DNA from: Desulfosporosinus lacus DSM 15449
Lineage (GTDB): Bacteria; Bacillota; Desulfitobacteriia; Desulfitobacteriales; Desulfitobacteriaceae
Length of the DNA stretch: 64,000 bases
Assembly (NCBI RefSeq): GCF_900129935.1
Contig: NZ_FQXJ01000015.1
Location: 88,876-152,875, forward strand
Direction: 5' to 3'
The translations under genes were made by a program, and so were the position numbers. The notes under the pieces are model-generated. The model made no database searches and was not told the DNA's origin. It was given only the letters and a program-made list of their open reading frames with translations. Of the stretch, positions 1-9,002 are shown piece after piece (position 1 is the stretch's first letter; every line of letters starts with the position of its first letter).

Positions 1-1197
1 AATGATTTTTATTTTGAATTGGCAAAAAGCGGTAGGGTATCTTTACAAGAATACATAATTGACAAAATAGTCTTCGATGAAAATCCATTTACTTTTAAAC
101 CCCAAGCTGTACAAACCGGTGAGTATAACAATTTTCTGAAGAAGGCAGTTGCCAATGATTTAAAAGGGCTTCAGCAGGTTTCAAAGCTTACCTCAGGGAT
201 GCTTAAGGCAGAAATATCCGAGATATTTGATAATAACAGCAATAAAACCTTCATCGAGGCACTTCCTGATTGGGTATCAGAGTTCCAGCCTTCTAATAGT
301 CCTGCTCATATACAACAAATACAAGAACTGTTTAGCCACTCTAATCATTGGGATGAGTGTCTGGATGAACTTACCCATTTCCATCAAAACTATGGTTGTG
401 GTCTATTTGCCCGTTATATCGCCTTTGTATGGGAAAAATCCGATGGGCAAGGTTATCTTAAGGGGATAGACAGTCCTGATCCCATCACATTAAATGAACT
501 GGTAGAATACCAGAACGAACGGTCAAGAGTAATCGAGAATACTTTACAGTTTCTGAAAGGTTTTCCGTCCAACAATGTACTATTATACGGTGATAGAGGT
601 ACTGGGAAATCATCGACTGTCAAGGCGATACTCAATCATTATCATACCCAGGGCTTGCGCATGGTTGAGGTTCCCAAAGCCTATCTCGCCGATTTCCCAT
701 TGATTATTAGACATCTGAAAAACAGGGCTCAAAAGTTCATTATTTTCGTTGATGATCTAGTATTTGGGGATAATGAAGAAAACTACACTTCTCTCAAGGC
801 AGTACTAGAGGGTGGTCTTGAAAGTAAAACATCTAACATCTTGATCTATGCCACTTCCAATCGCCGACATCTGGTCAAGGAGTACTTTAGTGAACGGGCT
901 GGTTTGCACTCAGGTAACCATAGCGAAGAAGTTCATGCAGGGGATAGTATGCAGGAGAAGCTTTCCCTCGCAGATCGCTTTGGCATAAATGTTGTATTCT
1001 CTTCGCCCGATCAAAACCGTTATCTCAAAATCGTTGAAGGAATTGCTTCCACTAGAGATTTAAAAATTAGCAAAGAACGATTACAAAGAGAGGCCTTGCA
1101 ATGGGCACTATGGTATAACGGACGTTCTGCCAGGACTGCCAGGCAGTTTGTAGATTGGATCGAAGGACATGATTCACTTGAAAATCAAGATGACTAG
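1..1197 (+). CDS. DUF815-family ATP-binding protein (5' end outside window)
   Basis: This is an AAA-like P-loop ATPase of the DUF815 (COG2607) type; its cellular role is not established. A Walker A motif (GDRGTGKSS) and a Walker B-like acidic stretch (FIIFVDDL) are visible, followed by a sensor region (YATSNRRHL) and a C-terminal lid. The reading frame is open from base 1 and the only start candidate in the window is a TTG at 19 without a ribosome binding site, so the true start probably lies upstream. The stop at 1195-1197 runs directly into an intrinsic terminator. The family assignment is from motif order and recall, not from a search. Confidence 0.85.
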   Translation, partial: NDFYFELAKSGRVSLQEYIIDKIVFDENPFTFKPQAVQTGEYNNFLKKAVANDLKGLQQVSKLTSGMLKAEISEIFDNNSNKTFIEALPDWVSEFQPSNSPAHIQQIQELFSHSNHWDECLDELTHFHQNYGCGLFARYIAFVWEKSDGQGYLKGIDSPDPITLNELVEYQNERSRVIENTLQFLKGFPSNNVLLYGDRGTGKSSTVKAILNHYHTQGLRMVEVPKAYLADFPLIIRHLKNRAQKFIIFVDDLVFGDNEENYTSLKAVLEGGLESKTSNILIYATSNRRHLVKEYFSERAGLHSGNHSEEVHAGDSMQEKLSLADRFGINVVFSSPDQNRYLKIVEGIASTRDLKISKERLQREALQWALWYNGRSARTARQFVDWIEGHDSLENQDD

Positions 1198-1199
1198 TC

Positions 1200-1240
1200 A
1201 AAAAGAACGCAAGCAGGATTTCTGCTTGCGTTCTTTTTAT
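1200..1240 (+). terminator. Intrinsic terminator after the DUF815 gene
   Basis: A perfect 17-bp inverted repeat (1200-1216 and 1222-1238) with a 5-nt loop ends in a T run. Because the left arm begins with an A run, it can also work on the minus strand for the glycosylase gene that ends at 1247. Confidence 0.9.
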
Positions 1241-1246
1241 CATTTA

Positions 1247-1750
1247 TCAGTTACCACTCTTTAAAAAATCCTTGATACTCCCCCACTCCCTAAGCTTTTC
1301 TTCATATTTTTTAGTATTCGCCGGGCTGGAAGAGGTAAGCTTCAGAAACGTGATATTGGGCAGGGCTTCAAATCCGACCCATTTTTTGTAGGTCTCATAA
1401 GCCTTCCCTCCATTAAATAAAACTGTTTCTATACTGGGATAGGCCATAAACAGACCCCTGAAATTGTTTACTTTTTCTTCCTTGATAGCTGAATCCAGGC
1501 TGCCTTCTCTTAAACAATTTTCGATGACATCCCACAAGGCAATCCCCTTACTCTTAACAAATGACACCCGTTCAGCATAGCCCTCGCTGGGTTCCAATTC
1601 AAAGAGGGCATAGATTAACTTCCAAAATTGGTTCCTTGGATTGGCATAATACTCTTGTAATCTCAAAGATTCTACCCCAGGCATTGACCCTAGAATTAAT
1701 ATACGCGAACGTTCATCCACTATGGGTTCAAATGAACTTACTTGCATCAT
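1247..1750 (-). CDS. DNA-deoxyinosine glycosylase, uracil-DNA glycosylase superfamily
   Basis: This is a predicted base-excision repair enzyme of the small UDG superfamily, closest to the family 6 (hypoxanthine) type that removes deaminated purines. The N-terminal motif ILGSMPG followed by YYANPRNQFW is the characteristic active-site region, and WDVIENCLREGSLD is the second conserved block. The frame is open to 1843, but those extra codons overlap the acetyltransferase remnant. The ATG at 1750, three bases after a GGGGGAG-type ribosome binding site, gives a normal 167-residue protein starting just ahead of the conserved core. An ATG at 1747 is an equal alternative. Confidence 0.85.
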   Translation of the reverse strand: MMQVSSFEPIVDERSRILILGSMPGVESLRLQEYYANPRNQFWKLIYALFELEPSEGYAERVSFVKSKGIALWDVIENCLREGSLDSAIKEEKVNNFRGLFMAYPSIETVLFNGGKAYETYKKWVGFEALPNITFLKLTSSSPANTKKYEEKLREWGSIKDFLKSGN

Positions 1751-1796
1751 TATCTCCCCCTCCCCCTTGGCTTCTGCACAACCTGCCCTACTCACT

Positions 1797-2087
1797 TTAA
1801 TCGATCCCAACTGTCTCACTTCTTCGCTCAAGCAATACGACATCGTGATTAAGGGATATATAAAGACTGACTTCTCCTACACCCGTATAAACACATCGAC
1901 TTGAAACAGGACTTAATACAGCCCACCCGGTAACTTGATGTCCGTCGGTTGCTACCAACCGACATGACTTAACGTGGTCACGATCCCACACCTCCCAACT
2001 GGGAGCCTCGGTCTCAAAGGTAGCGTTCCCGGTTTGAATCCCCTCAGTATAAATATCCCTCACTTGTCCCCAGTCTTGAGGAGACAT
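1797..2087 (-). pseudogene. Internally deleted phosphinothricin-type N-acetyltransferase (GNAT)
   Basis: The N-terminal part (MSPQDWGQVRDIYTEGI, then NATFETEAPSWE) and the very C-terminal part (DVVLLERRS) are typical of phosphinothricin/methionine-sulfone acetyltransferases. The segment between VGEVSLYIS and DVVLLERRS is missing in frame. It should carry the acetyl-CoA-binding RGxGIG loop and about 65-70 residues. The remaining 96 residues cannot form a GNAT fold. The start is also damaged: the family's usual Met lies upstream in codons reading HIRE, with no start codon and a TGA nearby. I read this as a pseudogene. Confidence 0.75.
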
Positions 2088-2170
2088 CTCTCTAATGTGT
2101 TCATCAATTAATCCCTCTCCTATTCAGTTTGCAGTGGAACTTAGAGATACTGAACTTCATGAAGTTGTGA

Positions 2171-2410
2171 TTACCTTAGACGTTTCTCTAAACTGAGCAA
2201 GTCCTCGATTCGTTCACTCATATAAGCATAAGAATCTTCTATCCCCTGGTTATAAATATAAGGGCCTATGTTATTTATTATGAAATCAAGAAGAAGTTCA
2301 GCGCCTAAATTACTTAGTTCTTCATCCCTCTCGTTCCAGAAGTATCTCTTAAGATCCTCAGTAAGAACCTCTCTAACCTCTTTTTTTAAGTCTATCTCCA
2401 TTTTCTGCAA
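2171..2410 (-). CDS. DUF2164 family small protein
   Basis: A 79-residue acidic, mostly helical protein with the family hallmark: a KRYFWNERDEEL block, then LGAELLLDFI and IGPYIYNQGIEDS. Function is unknown. The frame starts at a TTG (2410) with an internal ATG at 2401; an AAGAGG-like site sits nine bases before the TTG, so either may be used. It is not clearly co-transcribed with a neighbour. The family name is recalled from the sequence pattern. Confidence 0.75.
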   Translation of the reverse strand: MQKMEIDLKKEVREVLTEDLKRYFWNERDEELSNLGAELLLDFIINNIGPYIYNQGIEDSYAYMSERIEDLLSLEKRLR

Positions 2411-2582
2411 CCTTAATCGCCTCTTTTCATTAATTTATCGTAATAAGTAAAATCTATTATATCAAAAATTATTAAAGTATCTTAATTTTTAAAGTGGCTG
2501 TTTGATTAGTTCAATAATCAAATGAATAAAAACCTTCCCATTGGATGATAATGTGAATACACCAGAAAGGAGCTTAACATAA

Positions 2583-2939
2583 ATGGATGATTATTTTGAT
2601 AACCTTGACAGCACTGAACTTAACTTAAAGTACTTTACAGAACACCATGGGGATATTTACGATGCCTATGAGAGATATGGTCATTTAATACATATGGATG
2701 GCGGCCCTCTAGATGAGAAAACATGTTGGCTAATAAAAGTAGCACTGTCTACTGAGTGCCAATACCCAAGGGCTTTAAAAACCCACATTTTAAAGGCCAT
2801 AAAAAGCGGATGTACTAAGGAGGAAATAGAACACGCCATCCTTTTAGTGGCTCCCAGTGCAGGATTTCCAAGAACCATGCAAGGGGTTTTAATTCTGAGG
2901 AACTTATTAAACGAAGCAGAAGGAAATTCACTTAACTAA
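2583..2939 (+). CDS. Carboxymuconolactone decarboxylase (AhpD-like) fold protein
   Basis: A 118-residue all-helical protein resembling the carboxymuconolactone decarboxylase (CMD) family. The core helix pair (DEKTCWLIKVALSTEC, then ALKTHILKAIKSGCTKEEI) is present with the conserved His in KTH. The CxxC redox pair of AhpD is absent, since only the single Cys of TEC is found at that site, so peroxidase-partner activity is unlikely. An AAAGGAG ribosome binding site nine bases before the ATG supports the start. The gene stands alone. The substrate cannot be inferred. Confidence 0.75.
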   Translation: MDDYFDNLDSTELNLKYFTEHHGDIYDAYERYGHLIHMDGGPLDEKTCWLIKVALSTECQYPRALKTHILKAIKSGCTKEEIEHAILLVAPSAGFPRTMQGVLILRNLLNEAEGNSLN

Positions 2940-3175
2940 CTCTATATTTGTTAATTGAGAAACAATAACTCCATAGGACCTTAATATTTCAAGGCATAGA
3001 TTTAAATTTTAGCCCTCTGCCATTTAGGTATGAGGGCTTACTATTTGGCCGGACCTATCCAATCCCTTGTTTTCCGTCGTTACCTTTAAAATTCTGCAAC
3101 CTATACCTTATTGTGATAAAATGATATACTATATTCTTAAGCAACGGCAAATTTAATAAAAAGGAACGATTAATA

Positions 3176-4789
3176 ATGATTAGTACCAGTGGAATAACCT
3201 TAAGATTTGGTAAGCGAGCATTATTCGAAGATGTTAATGTAAAATTCCTTCCCGGAAACTGTTATGGCTTGATTGGAGCCAATGGTGCAGGGAAATCTAC
3301 TTTCTTAAAGATACTTTCAGGAGAAATAGATTCTACCAGTGGTGAGGTTATTCTTACACCCGGGGAACGAATTGGGGTTTTAAAGCAAGATCACTTTGAA
3401 TTCGAGGAATTTGAAGTACTGAAAACCGTTATTATGGGCCATGCAAGATTGTACGAAATAATGGAAGAGAAAGATGCTCTCTATTCCAAACCTGATTTTA
3501 CCGAAGAAGATGGGATTAAAGCTTCCATTTTGGAAGGCGATTTCGCGGAACTTAATGGTTGGCAAGCCGAGTCAGAAGCCTCAGAGTTATTAATGGGTTT
3601 AGGGATTGGGAAAGAGCTGCAAAGCAGTAAAATGAAAGAACTCAGCGGAAATGAAAAAGTTCGTGTTTTACTGGCTCAAGCCCTATTCGGCAACCCCAAT
3701 ATTCTGTTACTTGATGAGCCTACCAACCACCTTGACCTCCAGTCAATTATCTGGCTTGAGAACTTCCTTTATAATTATGAGAACACCGTTATTGTAGTAT
3801 CACATGACCGACATTTTTTGAACAAAGTTTGTACCCACATTGCCGATATTGATTTTGGTAAAATCCAACTGTATGTTGGGAACTATGATTTCTGGTATGA
3901 ATCAAGTCAATTAGCCTTAAGATTAATGAGAGAGTCAAATAAGAAAAAAGAAGATAAAATCGAGGAACTCCAGAGGTTTATTCAGCGCTTTAGCTCTAAT
4001 GCATCCAAAGCAAAACAAGCGACCTCCCGGAAAAAGCAACTTGATAAATTAACGCTTGATGATATCAAACCATCCTCTCGCAAATATCCTTATATTGCTT
4101 TCAGTCCGGACAGAGAAGCAGGTAACAACATCCTGACAGTAAAAGACTTAACCGTCACTGTTGCAGGGGAAAAAATCCTCGACAACATCTCATTTCTTGT
4201 GAACAAAGGGGATAAGATTGCTTTTGTGGGCCCAAATGGGAATGCGAAAACGACCCTCTTCAAAGTTTTAATGGGTGAAATCACCCCGGATAGTGGTGAG
4301 TTTAGCTGGGGAATCACAACGACTCAAGCCTATCTTCCTCTTGATAACTCCTCCTATTTTGAGACAGACTTGATTTTGGTTGACTGGCTAAGACAATTCT
4401 CAAAAGATCCCGATGAATCCTTTGTCCGTGGTTTCTTAGGAAGAATGCTTTTCTCTGGAGATGAATCCCTAAAGAAGGCCAGTGTTCTTTCCGGAGGGGA
4501 AAAAGTACGATGTATGCTCTCTCGAATGATGCTCAGCGGAGCGAACATTCTTATTTTCGATGAGCCCACCAACCACTTGGATATGGAATCCATCACGGCT
4601 CTTAATAATTCACTGACAAATATGGACGGAAACATCTTGTTCGTATCACAAGATCATCAGTTTGTTCAAACGATTGCCAACCGTATTATCGAAATCACGC
4701 CAAAAGGACTTATTGATCGACAAATGACTTTCGATGAATATCTGGAAAATGAAGATGTCAAAGCGCTTTTAGAGACAATGTACAGTTGA
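3176..4789 (+). CDS. ABC-F family ATPase (YkpA/YbiT-like)
   Basis: A soluble tandem-ATPase of the ABC-F class, which act on the ribosome rather than in transport. It is 537 residues with two nucleotide-binding domains joined by a charged linker (about 240-310). The first domain has Walker A GANGAGKST, signature LSGNE, DEPTNHLD and the H-switch VSHDRHF. The second keeps LSGGE and DEPTNHLD but has GPNGNAKTT at residues 352-360, with Ala357 in place of the Gly before the catalytic Lys, and VSQDH with Gln492 in place of the switch His. YkpA-type proteins tolerate variation here, so this is not proof of loss. The start has only a weak AGGAA site. There are no membrane segments. Confidence 0.9.
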   Translation: MISTSGITLRFGKRALFEDVNVKFLPGNCYGLIGANGAGKSTFLKILSGEIDSTSGEVILTPGERIGVLKQDHFEFEEFEVLKTVIMGHARLYEIMEEKDALYSKPDFTEEDGIKASILEGDFAELNGWQAESEASELLMGLGIGKELQSSKMKELSGNEKVRVLLAQALFGNPNILLLDEPTNHLDLQSIIWLENFLYNYENTVIVVSHDRHFLNKVCTHIADIDFGKIQLYVGNYDFWYESSQLALRLMRESNKKKEDKIEELQRFIQRFSSNASKAKQATSRKKQLDKLTLDDIKPSSRKYPYIAFSPDREAGNNILTVKDLTVTVAGEKILDNISFLVNKGDKIAFVGPNGNAKTTLFKVLMGEITPDSGEFSWGITTTQAYLPLDNSSYFETDLILVDWLRQFSKDPDESFVRGFLGRMLFSGDESLKKASVLSGGEKVRCMLSRMMLSGANILIFDEPTNHLDMESITALNNSLTNMDGNILFVSQDHQFVQTIANRIIEITPKGLIDRQMTFDEYLENEDVKALLETMYS

Positions 4790-4826
4790 TTTTTTGGATA
4801 AATATCGGGATTGTGGAATTTATTAT

Positions 4827-4854
4827 TTGACATCTGCTCAAATTTTGTTATACT
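4827..4854 (+). promoter_or_regulatory. Sigma-A-type promoter for the zinc-ribbon gene
   Basis: A consensus -35 (TTGACA, 4827-4832) and a near-consensus -10 (TATACT, 4849-4854) are separated by 16 bp. Transcription would begin near 4862 and leave a leader of about 115 nt before the zinc-ribbon gene. Confidence 0.75.
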
Positions 4855-4859
4855 GATAT

Positions 4860-4970
4860 AAGCTCGTTAAAACTAGTGGATTTAAGCAAACCTTCTCTAT
4901 TACCTAAGTCTCCGGGAAGAAGTTGGTGAACTTACCATGTAGCGCGGGTAATATTTAATTGGAGGTTTTT
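4860..4970 (+). promoter_or_regulatory. Possible structured 5' leader of the zinc-ribbon gene
   Basis: The leader contains a small hairpin (AAGTT, GGTG loop, AACTT) enclosed by a weaker ATTACC/GGGTAAT pairing, just ahead of a TTGGAGG ribosome binding site. A long structured leader on a small highly expressed gene suggests post-transcriptional control, but I do not recognise a known riboswitch class. Confidence 0.35.
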
Positions 4971-4975
4971 TTATA

Positions 4976-5287
4976 ATGTTTAATGACAAAATTCTAAATT
5001 GCAAAGACTGTGGACGGGATTTCGAATTCACTGCATCAGAACAAGAGTTTTATGCAGAAAAAGGATTCACTAATGAGCCTGGTCGTTGCCCAGAGTGCCG
5101 TGCAGCTAAAAAAGCTCAAAACAGAAACAGCGGCGGCGGTGGCGGTTATGGTCGTCAACAACGTGAAATGTTCCCAGCTATTTGCGCAACCTGTGGAAAA
5201 GAAACTACTGTTCCTTTCCAACCATCAGGCGACAAGCCAGTATATTGCCGTGAGTGCTACCAACCACGCACACGCAGCAATTGGTAA
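4976..5287 (+). CDS. Zinc-ribbon domain protein
   Basis: A 103-residue protein with two predicted zinc-binding ribbons. The first is CKDCGRDFEF with CPECR (residues about 9-38), the pattern of the probable zinc-binding domain family often written zinc-ribbon domain containing protein. The second is CATCGKE with CRECY (about 67-95). A Gly-rich linker joins them. The start has a GGAGG ribosome binding site. Its own promoter and terminator make it a single-gene transcript. The function is unknown; small double-ribbon proteins of this kind often contact nucleic acid or protein, which is an inference. Confidence 0.85.
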   Translation: MFNDKILNCKDCGRDFEFTASEQEFYAEKGFTNEPGRCPECRAAKKAQNRNSGGGGGYGRQQREMFPAICATCGKETTVPFQPSGDKPVYCRECYQPRTRSNW

Positions 5288-5307
5288 ATCGAACTAGATA
5301 GCAACTT

Positions 5308-5345
5308 AAACCTTCCCAGACTTAATTGTCTGGGAAGGTTTTTTA
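5308..5345 (+). terminator. Intrinsic terminator after the zinc-ribbon gene
   Basis: A perfect 14-bp stem (5308-5321 with 5328-5341) with a 6-nt loop is followed by a T run. Confidence 0.93.
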
Positions 5346-5492
5346 TTTCCATGCACAAAGAACTGTAGCTTGTCCTGACATTCAGATGCTGGCAAGTGAA
5401 CCCTTTTAGCTAAGGCAAAACATCGATACTTCAGATACTAAAGCCTCCGGCGACGAAAATGTCCAAAGTATAATTCTTTTCGGAAAAGAGAA

Positions 5493-5532
5493 ATACTGGC
5501 AGGCTCCAAACTATTGTTGGGACTGCCAGTAT
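5493..5532 (-). terminator. Stem-loop in the 5346-5665 gap, possible terminator of the DUF2680 gene
   Basis: A 10-bp perfect stem (5493-5502 with 5523-5532) has a 20-nt loop that can fold further. It lies 130 nt past the DUF2680 stop, and the minus-strand side is only moderately T-rich. The rest of the 320-nt gap shows no convincing gene. Confidence 0.4.
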
Positions 5533-5665
5533 CTCATAACTTTTTCTTTACTTAGTTTTAACCCTGAGGTTATCTCACAGAGCTTCAAACTCCTCTGGTC
5601 TTATGTTAATGTGAGACCCGTCTTTAGATACCTCAGGCTGCCAATGTTCCACATAAAGCAGTATC

Positions 5666-6292
5666 TTACTGGATATTCGTTGTTGGTGCGGTATCTTGTG
5701 TTTCGGTTGTTTCTGGTGCCAGTTTATTGCCCCAAGCACCGCTACGCTTGCCGAGCATACCCTTCATCATTCCCATGTCACCAGGCACAAATGTACCGCT
5801 CTTCATCGCCTCTTTTTGAACATCTAACTGAGCTTGTGCAGCATCACTCCAAGTTTTGATCTGTTCCTCAGTTAATTTACCATTACTTTTCATGGCCTCT
5901 ACTTGAGCGGTTAAGCGTTCTTGTGCCGCTGTACTCCAGGCTTCGATCTGCTCTTCCGTCAGGGGTTCACCATTATTGAACTTCTTAACCTTATCTCGAA
6001 TCCCCATGTCTTTACCAACCATACCAGGACCAAATACTTTACCATCAGCTAAGGCCTTCTCGCTCGCTTCTTGGCGATCGTCAATAAATTGCTTCATCTT
6101 GTCGGCCTGTTCTGCAGTTCTAAGCCCAGCTTCCACTTCTTTGTCCACTATTTGCTTCTGGATACCAAACATTTGCTGAGTTAAGCTCTTGATTTCATCC
6201 AGCTTTGCCGAATCTGTGGCACCAAAGGCTGCCGTTGCACCTCCAATCAATAGTGCAGCACTTAGGACACCGACAACGAGTTTCTTTTTCAT
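5666..6292 (-). CDS. Secreted DUF2680 domain protein
   Basis: A 208-residue exported protein. A signal peptide is clear: MKKK, hydrophobic stretch to about residue 23, cleavage after AFG or GAT. The mature part is helical and contains two near-copies of a 30-residue unit, GxLTEEQIxxWSxAAQ followed by L-x-x-Q-x-EAMKSG (about 110-170), as seen in DUF2680 proteins. The C-terminal tail is Thr-rich and low in complexity. AAGGAGG six bases before the ATG confirms the start. It is monocistronic. No enzymatic motif is visible, and a structural or envelope-associated role is a guess. Confidence 0.8.
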   Translation of the reverse strand: MKKKLVVGVLSAALLIGGATAAFGATDSAKLDEIKSLTQQMFGIQKQIVDKEVEAGLRTAEQADKMKQFIDDRQEASEKALADGKVFGPGMVGKDMGIRDKVKKFNNGEPLTEEQIEAWSTAAQERLTAQVEAMKSNGKLTEEQIKTWSDAAQAQLDVQKEAMKSGTFVPGDMGMMKGMLGKRSGAWGNKLAPETTETQDTAPTTNIQ

Positions 6293-6456
6293 AAGATTCC
6301 TCCTTCAGAATAGTTTCCGATTTCCAAGTATGTACTTTTGATCGGTACACTATTATGATATCCGCCAAATATGGTAAATTTGTGAATTGGACTTTAAGAA
6401 GTTGTGTGCTTTAAGTAAAGAAAATGTAGCGCTAATGTGTTTGAAAATACATAAGT

Positions 6457-8535
6457 TCAGCGGGGATTAATATCGTATCGCCGTATCTTTTCGTAGAGCC
6501 AAGAACGAGAAATTCCTAAGAGTCGGGCGACTTCGGACTTATTGCCATTCATTTTTAGAAGGGCCTTTTCCAGAGTTTCTTTATCCAAGTGTTCATGGGC
6601 ATTTTCTAGGTTCCACTCCTTCGCCAAATATAATGATTCTTGTTTTTCCTCCCTAAGGTAGAAGGGCAAATCTGCTGTTTTCAACAATTCTCCTGAAGCA
6701 AAGTTCACCGCCCGCTCAATCACATTTTTTAATTCCCGTACATTGCCAGGCCAACGGTGATTAATCAAAATTTTGCGTACCCCTGAGGATACTCCAGAAA
6801 TTTGTTTGCCGAAATCTTGATTAAGCCGTTCCAAGAAGACATGTACAAGAGGAATAATGTCTTCTACACGATCACGGATAGGGAGGAGGCGAAATGAGAT
6901 AACATTAAGACGATAATATAGATCACTGCGAAATTCACCGCTGGCAACTTTCTGAATAAGATCCTTGTTGGTAGCCCCAATAATCCTTACATCCACTTTA
7001 ACCGGCTCGTTACTCCCTACCGGTTCAAAGCATCTATCCTCCAGGACTCTAAGGAGCTTACTCTGCAAATTCAAAGACATGTCACCGATTTCATCCAGGA
7101 AAAGCGTCCCTCCGTTGGCAACCGCGAACTTACCCGCTTTGCCTCCCTTTTGTGCTCCAGTGAACGCTCCGCTCGCATACCCAAAGAATTCGGACTCCAA
7201 TAAATTCTCGGGAACCGCAGCGCAATTAACCTTTACATAAGGACCATTTCGGTATGGACTCGCCTGGTGAATAGCCTCAGCAAAGAGCTCTTTGCCAGTA
7301 CCGCTTTCCCCCGTCAGCATAATTGTAGAATTTCCCCGAGCGGCAATTTCAGCCTCCTGCTTCAAACGGCGCATGTCCTGGCTGACCGTAACAATCTGAT
7401 TGAATGTCACGGGCAGTCTAGTTGAGCCGACCTGTTCCTTATAGAAGTTTAACTCGAGGTCCATTTGTGCCAGTTTTTGGGCAAGGTCCTTAACTTCCTC
7501 CAGTTTCTGAAAGATAATTTTACCCACGGCTCCAATTATTTTACCTTGGCGCACAATAGGCAGGCGTGAAACTATGTACGGCCGACCGTATATAACTTGG
7601 ACTTCATTGGTTTCCGCCATGCCTGTTTTTAAGGTGCGCAAAAGGCGAGTATTCTCAATAACTTGATCTATTGGTTGCTGCAATAGTTCTTCTTCTCTCT
7701 TATTAAAAAATTTACAGGCTGCCTCATTAACCAGCGTGATTTTCCCTTGGTCGTCAACAACGAAGATTGCTTCGTAGCCAATATTGGTTACAGTGAGCAA
7801 AGTCTCGTACAAACGCTTCGTTGCATCGAGCTCTAAAGCGACTTGGTCAAAATCAGTCAAAGCTTGGAAAACGATTACTGCTCCTGCCAACTCACCCACA
7901 GGGCTGATGTTGCAGAGAACGGTCACATTATTCATTTGAGTCTGGACCCCGGATAGTTGTTTCGACTGTTTTAGCACCACATTCAGATTTAAGCCAGAAA
8001 TAACGTCATCAAACAGGCGTCCTTTTAGTACTTCCTGTCCTAATCCAAGGATTTTCTCGCCTGCAGGATTTATCTGTTGAATGTGGTTATCTTGATCCAC
8101 TACGATAATTCCGTTCGGCATGGCCTGATATACCGTACTGAGTTTAATAGCCAGTTGTTCTGCTTCTCTAAAAAGAGCCAATATCATGTCCACCTTGGTA
8201 AAGATCCCAAGCGCTTTCCCATTTTTATCTACTACTACACCCGTACCCACTGAACTCTGCTTTGCCCGCTGTTCTACCTCACGGTAAGGAGCGTCGACTT
8301 GAACAGTCACTACTTGAGGATTGAAGTGTTGCCCAATTATTTCCGAAGAATCTGCCCCAGCCAAAAAGGCGTCCAAAACATTGGCTTTCGTAAAGATCCC
8401 AATCAGAGAACCCTCTTCATCTACTACCGGTAAAGCATCCAGCTTGGTCCAACGTAAAAGCTCTACCCCCTGCTTAAGAGTATTCTTAGCATGAAGAAGA
8501 GGTACATCTCGGGTCATCATATCGCTCATCAGCAT
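6457..8535 (-). CDS. Sigma-54-dependent transcriptional activator, CBS-PAS-PAS-AAA+-HTH
   Basis: A 692-residue enhancer-binding protein. Domains in order are a CBS pair (about 5-120), PAS (about 128-230), PAS (about 245-350), an AAA+ sigma-54 interaction domain (about 376-610) with Walker A GESGTGKE, the sigma-54 contact loop GAFTGA and Walker [10 protein letters not shown], and a Fis-type helix-turn-helix at the end ([17 protein letters not shown]). The CBS pair suggests a nucleotide or CoA-type ligand and the PAS domains a small molecule; both are inference. GAGGTGAG seven bases upstream supports the ATG at 8535. It lies downstream of the thiolase operon, whose control region has two sigma-54 promoters, so it is the likely regulator of that locus. 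Confidence 0.93.
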   Translation of the reverse strand: MLMSDMMTRDVPLLHAKNTLKQGVELLRWTKLDALPVVDEEGSLIGIFTKANVLDAFLAGADSSEIIGQHFNPQVVTVQVDAPYREVEQRAKQSSVGTGVVVDKNGKALGIFTKVDMILALFREAEQLAIKLSTVYQAMPNGIIVVDQDNHIQQINPAGEKILGLGQEVLKGRLFDDVISGLNLNVVLKQSKQLSGVQTQMNNVTVLCNISPVGELAGAVIVFQALTDFDQVALELDATKRLYETLLTVTNIGYEAIFVVDDQGKITLVNEAACKFFNKREEELLQQPIDQVIENTRLLRTLKTGMAETNEVQVIYGRPYIVSRLPIVRQGKIIGAVGKIIFQKLEEVKDLAQKLAQMDLELNFYKEQVGSTRLPVTFNQIVTVSQDMRRLKQEAEIAARGNSTIMLTGESGTGKELFAEAIHQASPYRNGPYVKVNCAAVPENLLESEFFGYASGAFTGAQKGGKAGKFAVANGGTLFLDEIGDMSLNLQSKLLRVLEDRCFEPVGSNEPVKVDVRIIGATNKDLIQKVASGEFRSDLYYRLNVISFRLLPIRDRVEDIIPLVHVFLERLNQDFGKQISGVSSGVRKILINHRWPGNVRELKNVIERAVNFASGELLKTADLPFYLREEKQESLYLAKEWNLENAHEHLDKETLEKALLKMNGNKSEVARLLGISRSWLYEKIRRYDINPR

Positions 8536-8739
8536 TAAAAGCTCACCTCGCTATCGAACAGAATAATGCAATTAATTCATGGTCCCTGCCGCAAAAATAC
8601 GAGGACCTAGCATAATTATTCTCCTTAGACAACTGCTATTCCTCTTTTTCAGAACATTCATTCTTCAGTAGAGGGAAAAACCGCTAGCCGGGACTTGATC
8701 AGGATATTCGAGATTTGTGCGCTCCCATGGGTGGCAACA

Positions 8740-8779
8740 TAAAAAGGCTAAACAAACTGGAAAAAAGTTCGTTCAGCCT
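8740..8779 (-). terminator. Terminator at the end of the decayed acyl-CoA operon
   Basis: The minus-strand transcript forms a 14-bp stem (8766-8779 with 8745-8758, including two G-U pairs) and then a T-rich run. It separates the remnant genes from the activator gene, which must therefore have its own promoter. The rest of 8536-8848 shows no gene. Confidence 0.6.
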
Positions 8780-8848
8780 CAATGTTATAGGGAAATTCTA
8801 TTCACACTCACTTGATAAATATGTCCGAGTTGCCTTGTCCAAGAAGTT

Positions 8849-8981
8849 CTACTCACCTAGCCCAGCCTGTTCATACATCCTAATCTCCTCATCAGTGAAC
8901 CCAGCCTCCTGTAAAACCTCTCTCGTCAGGCAGAAGTCGAGTTAAATCCAAAATCCTCACACCATGCAAAAGCTGATACAT
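8849..8981 (-). pseudogene. Remnant of a CaiB/BaiF family III CoA-transferase
   Basis: From the ATG at 8981 the frame reads MYQLLHGVRILDLTRLLP, which matches the conserved N-terminus of CaiB/BaiF CoA-transferases (GVRVLDLSRVLPGP). After about 18 codons the frame fails. In the next frame the sequence continues TREVLQEAGFTDEEI to a stop at 8849, which matches the family's C-terminal end. About 350 internal codons are gone and the junction is out of frame. A GGAGGG site precedes the start. This is a clean internal deletion of a roughly 400-residue gene, so the product is not functional. Confidence 0.75.
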
Positions 8982-9002
8982 CTATCCAAATCTCCCTCCA
9001 CC

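Noticed and set aside
8715..8945. A 76-residue plus-strand frame in the gap beside the activator.
   Set aside because: It is antisense to the terminator and the CoA-transferase remnant, with no ribosome binding site or family resemblance.
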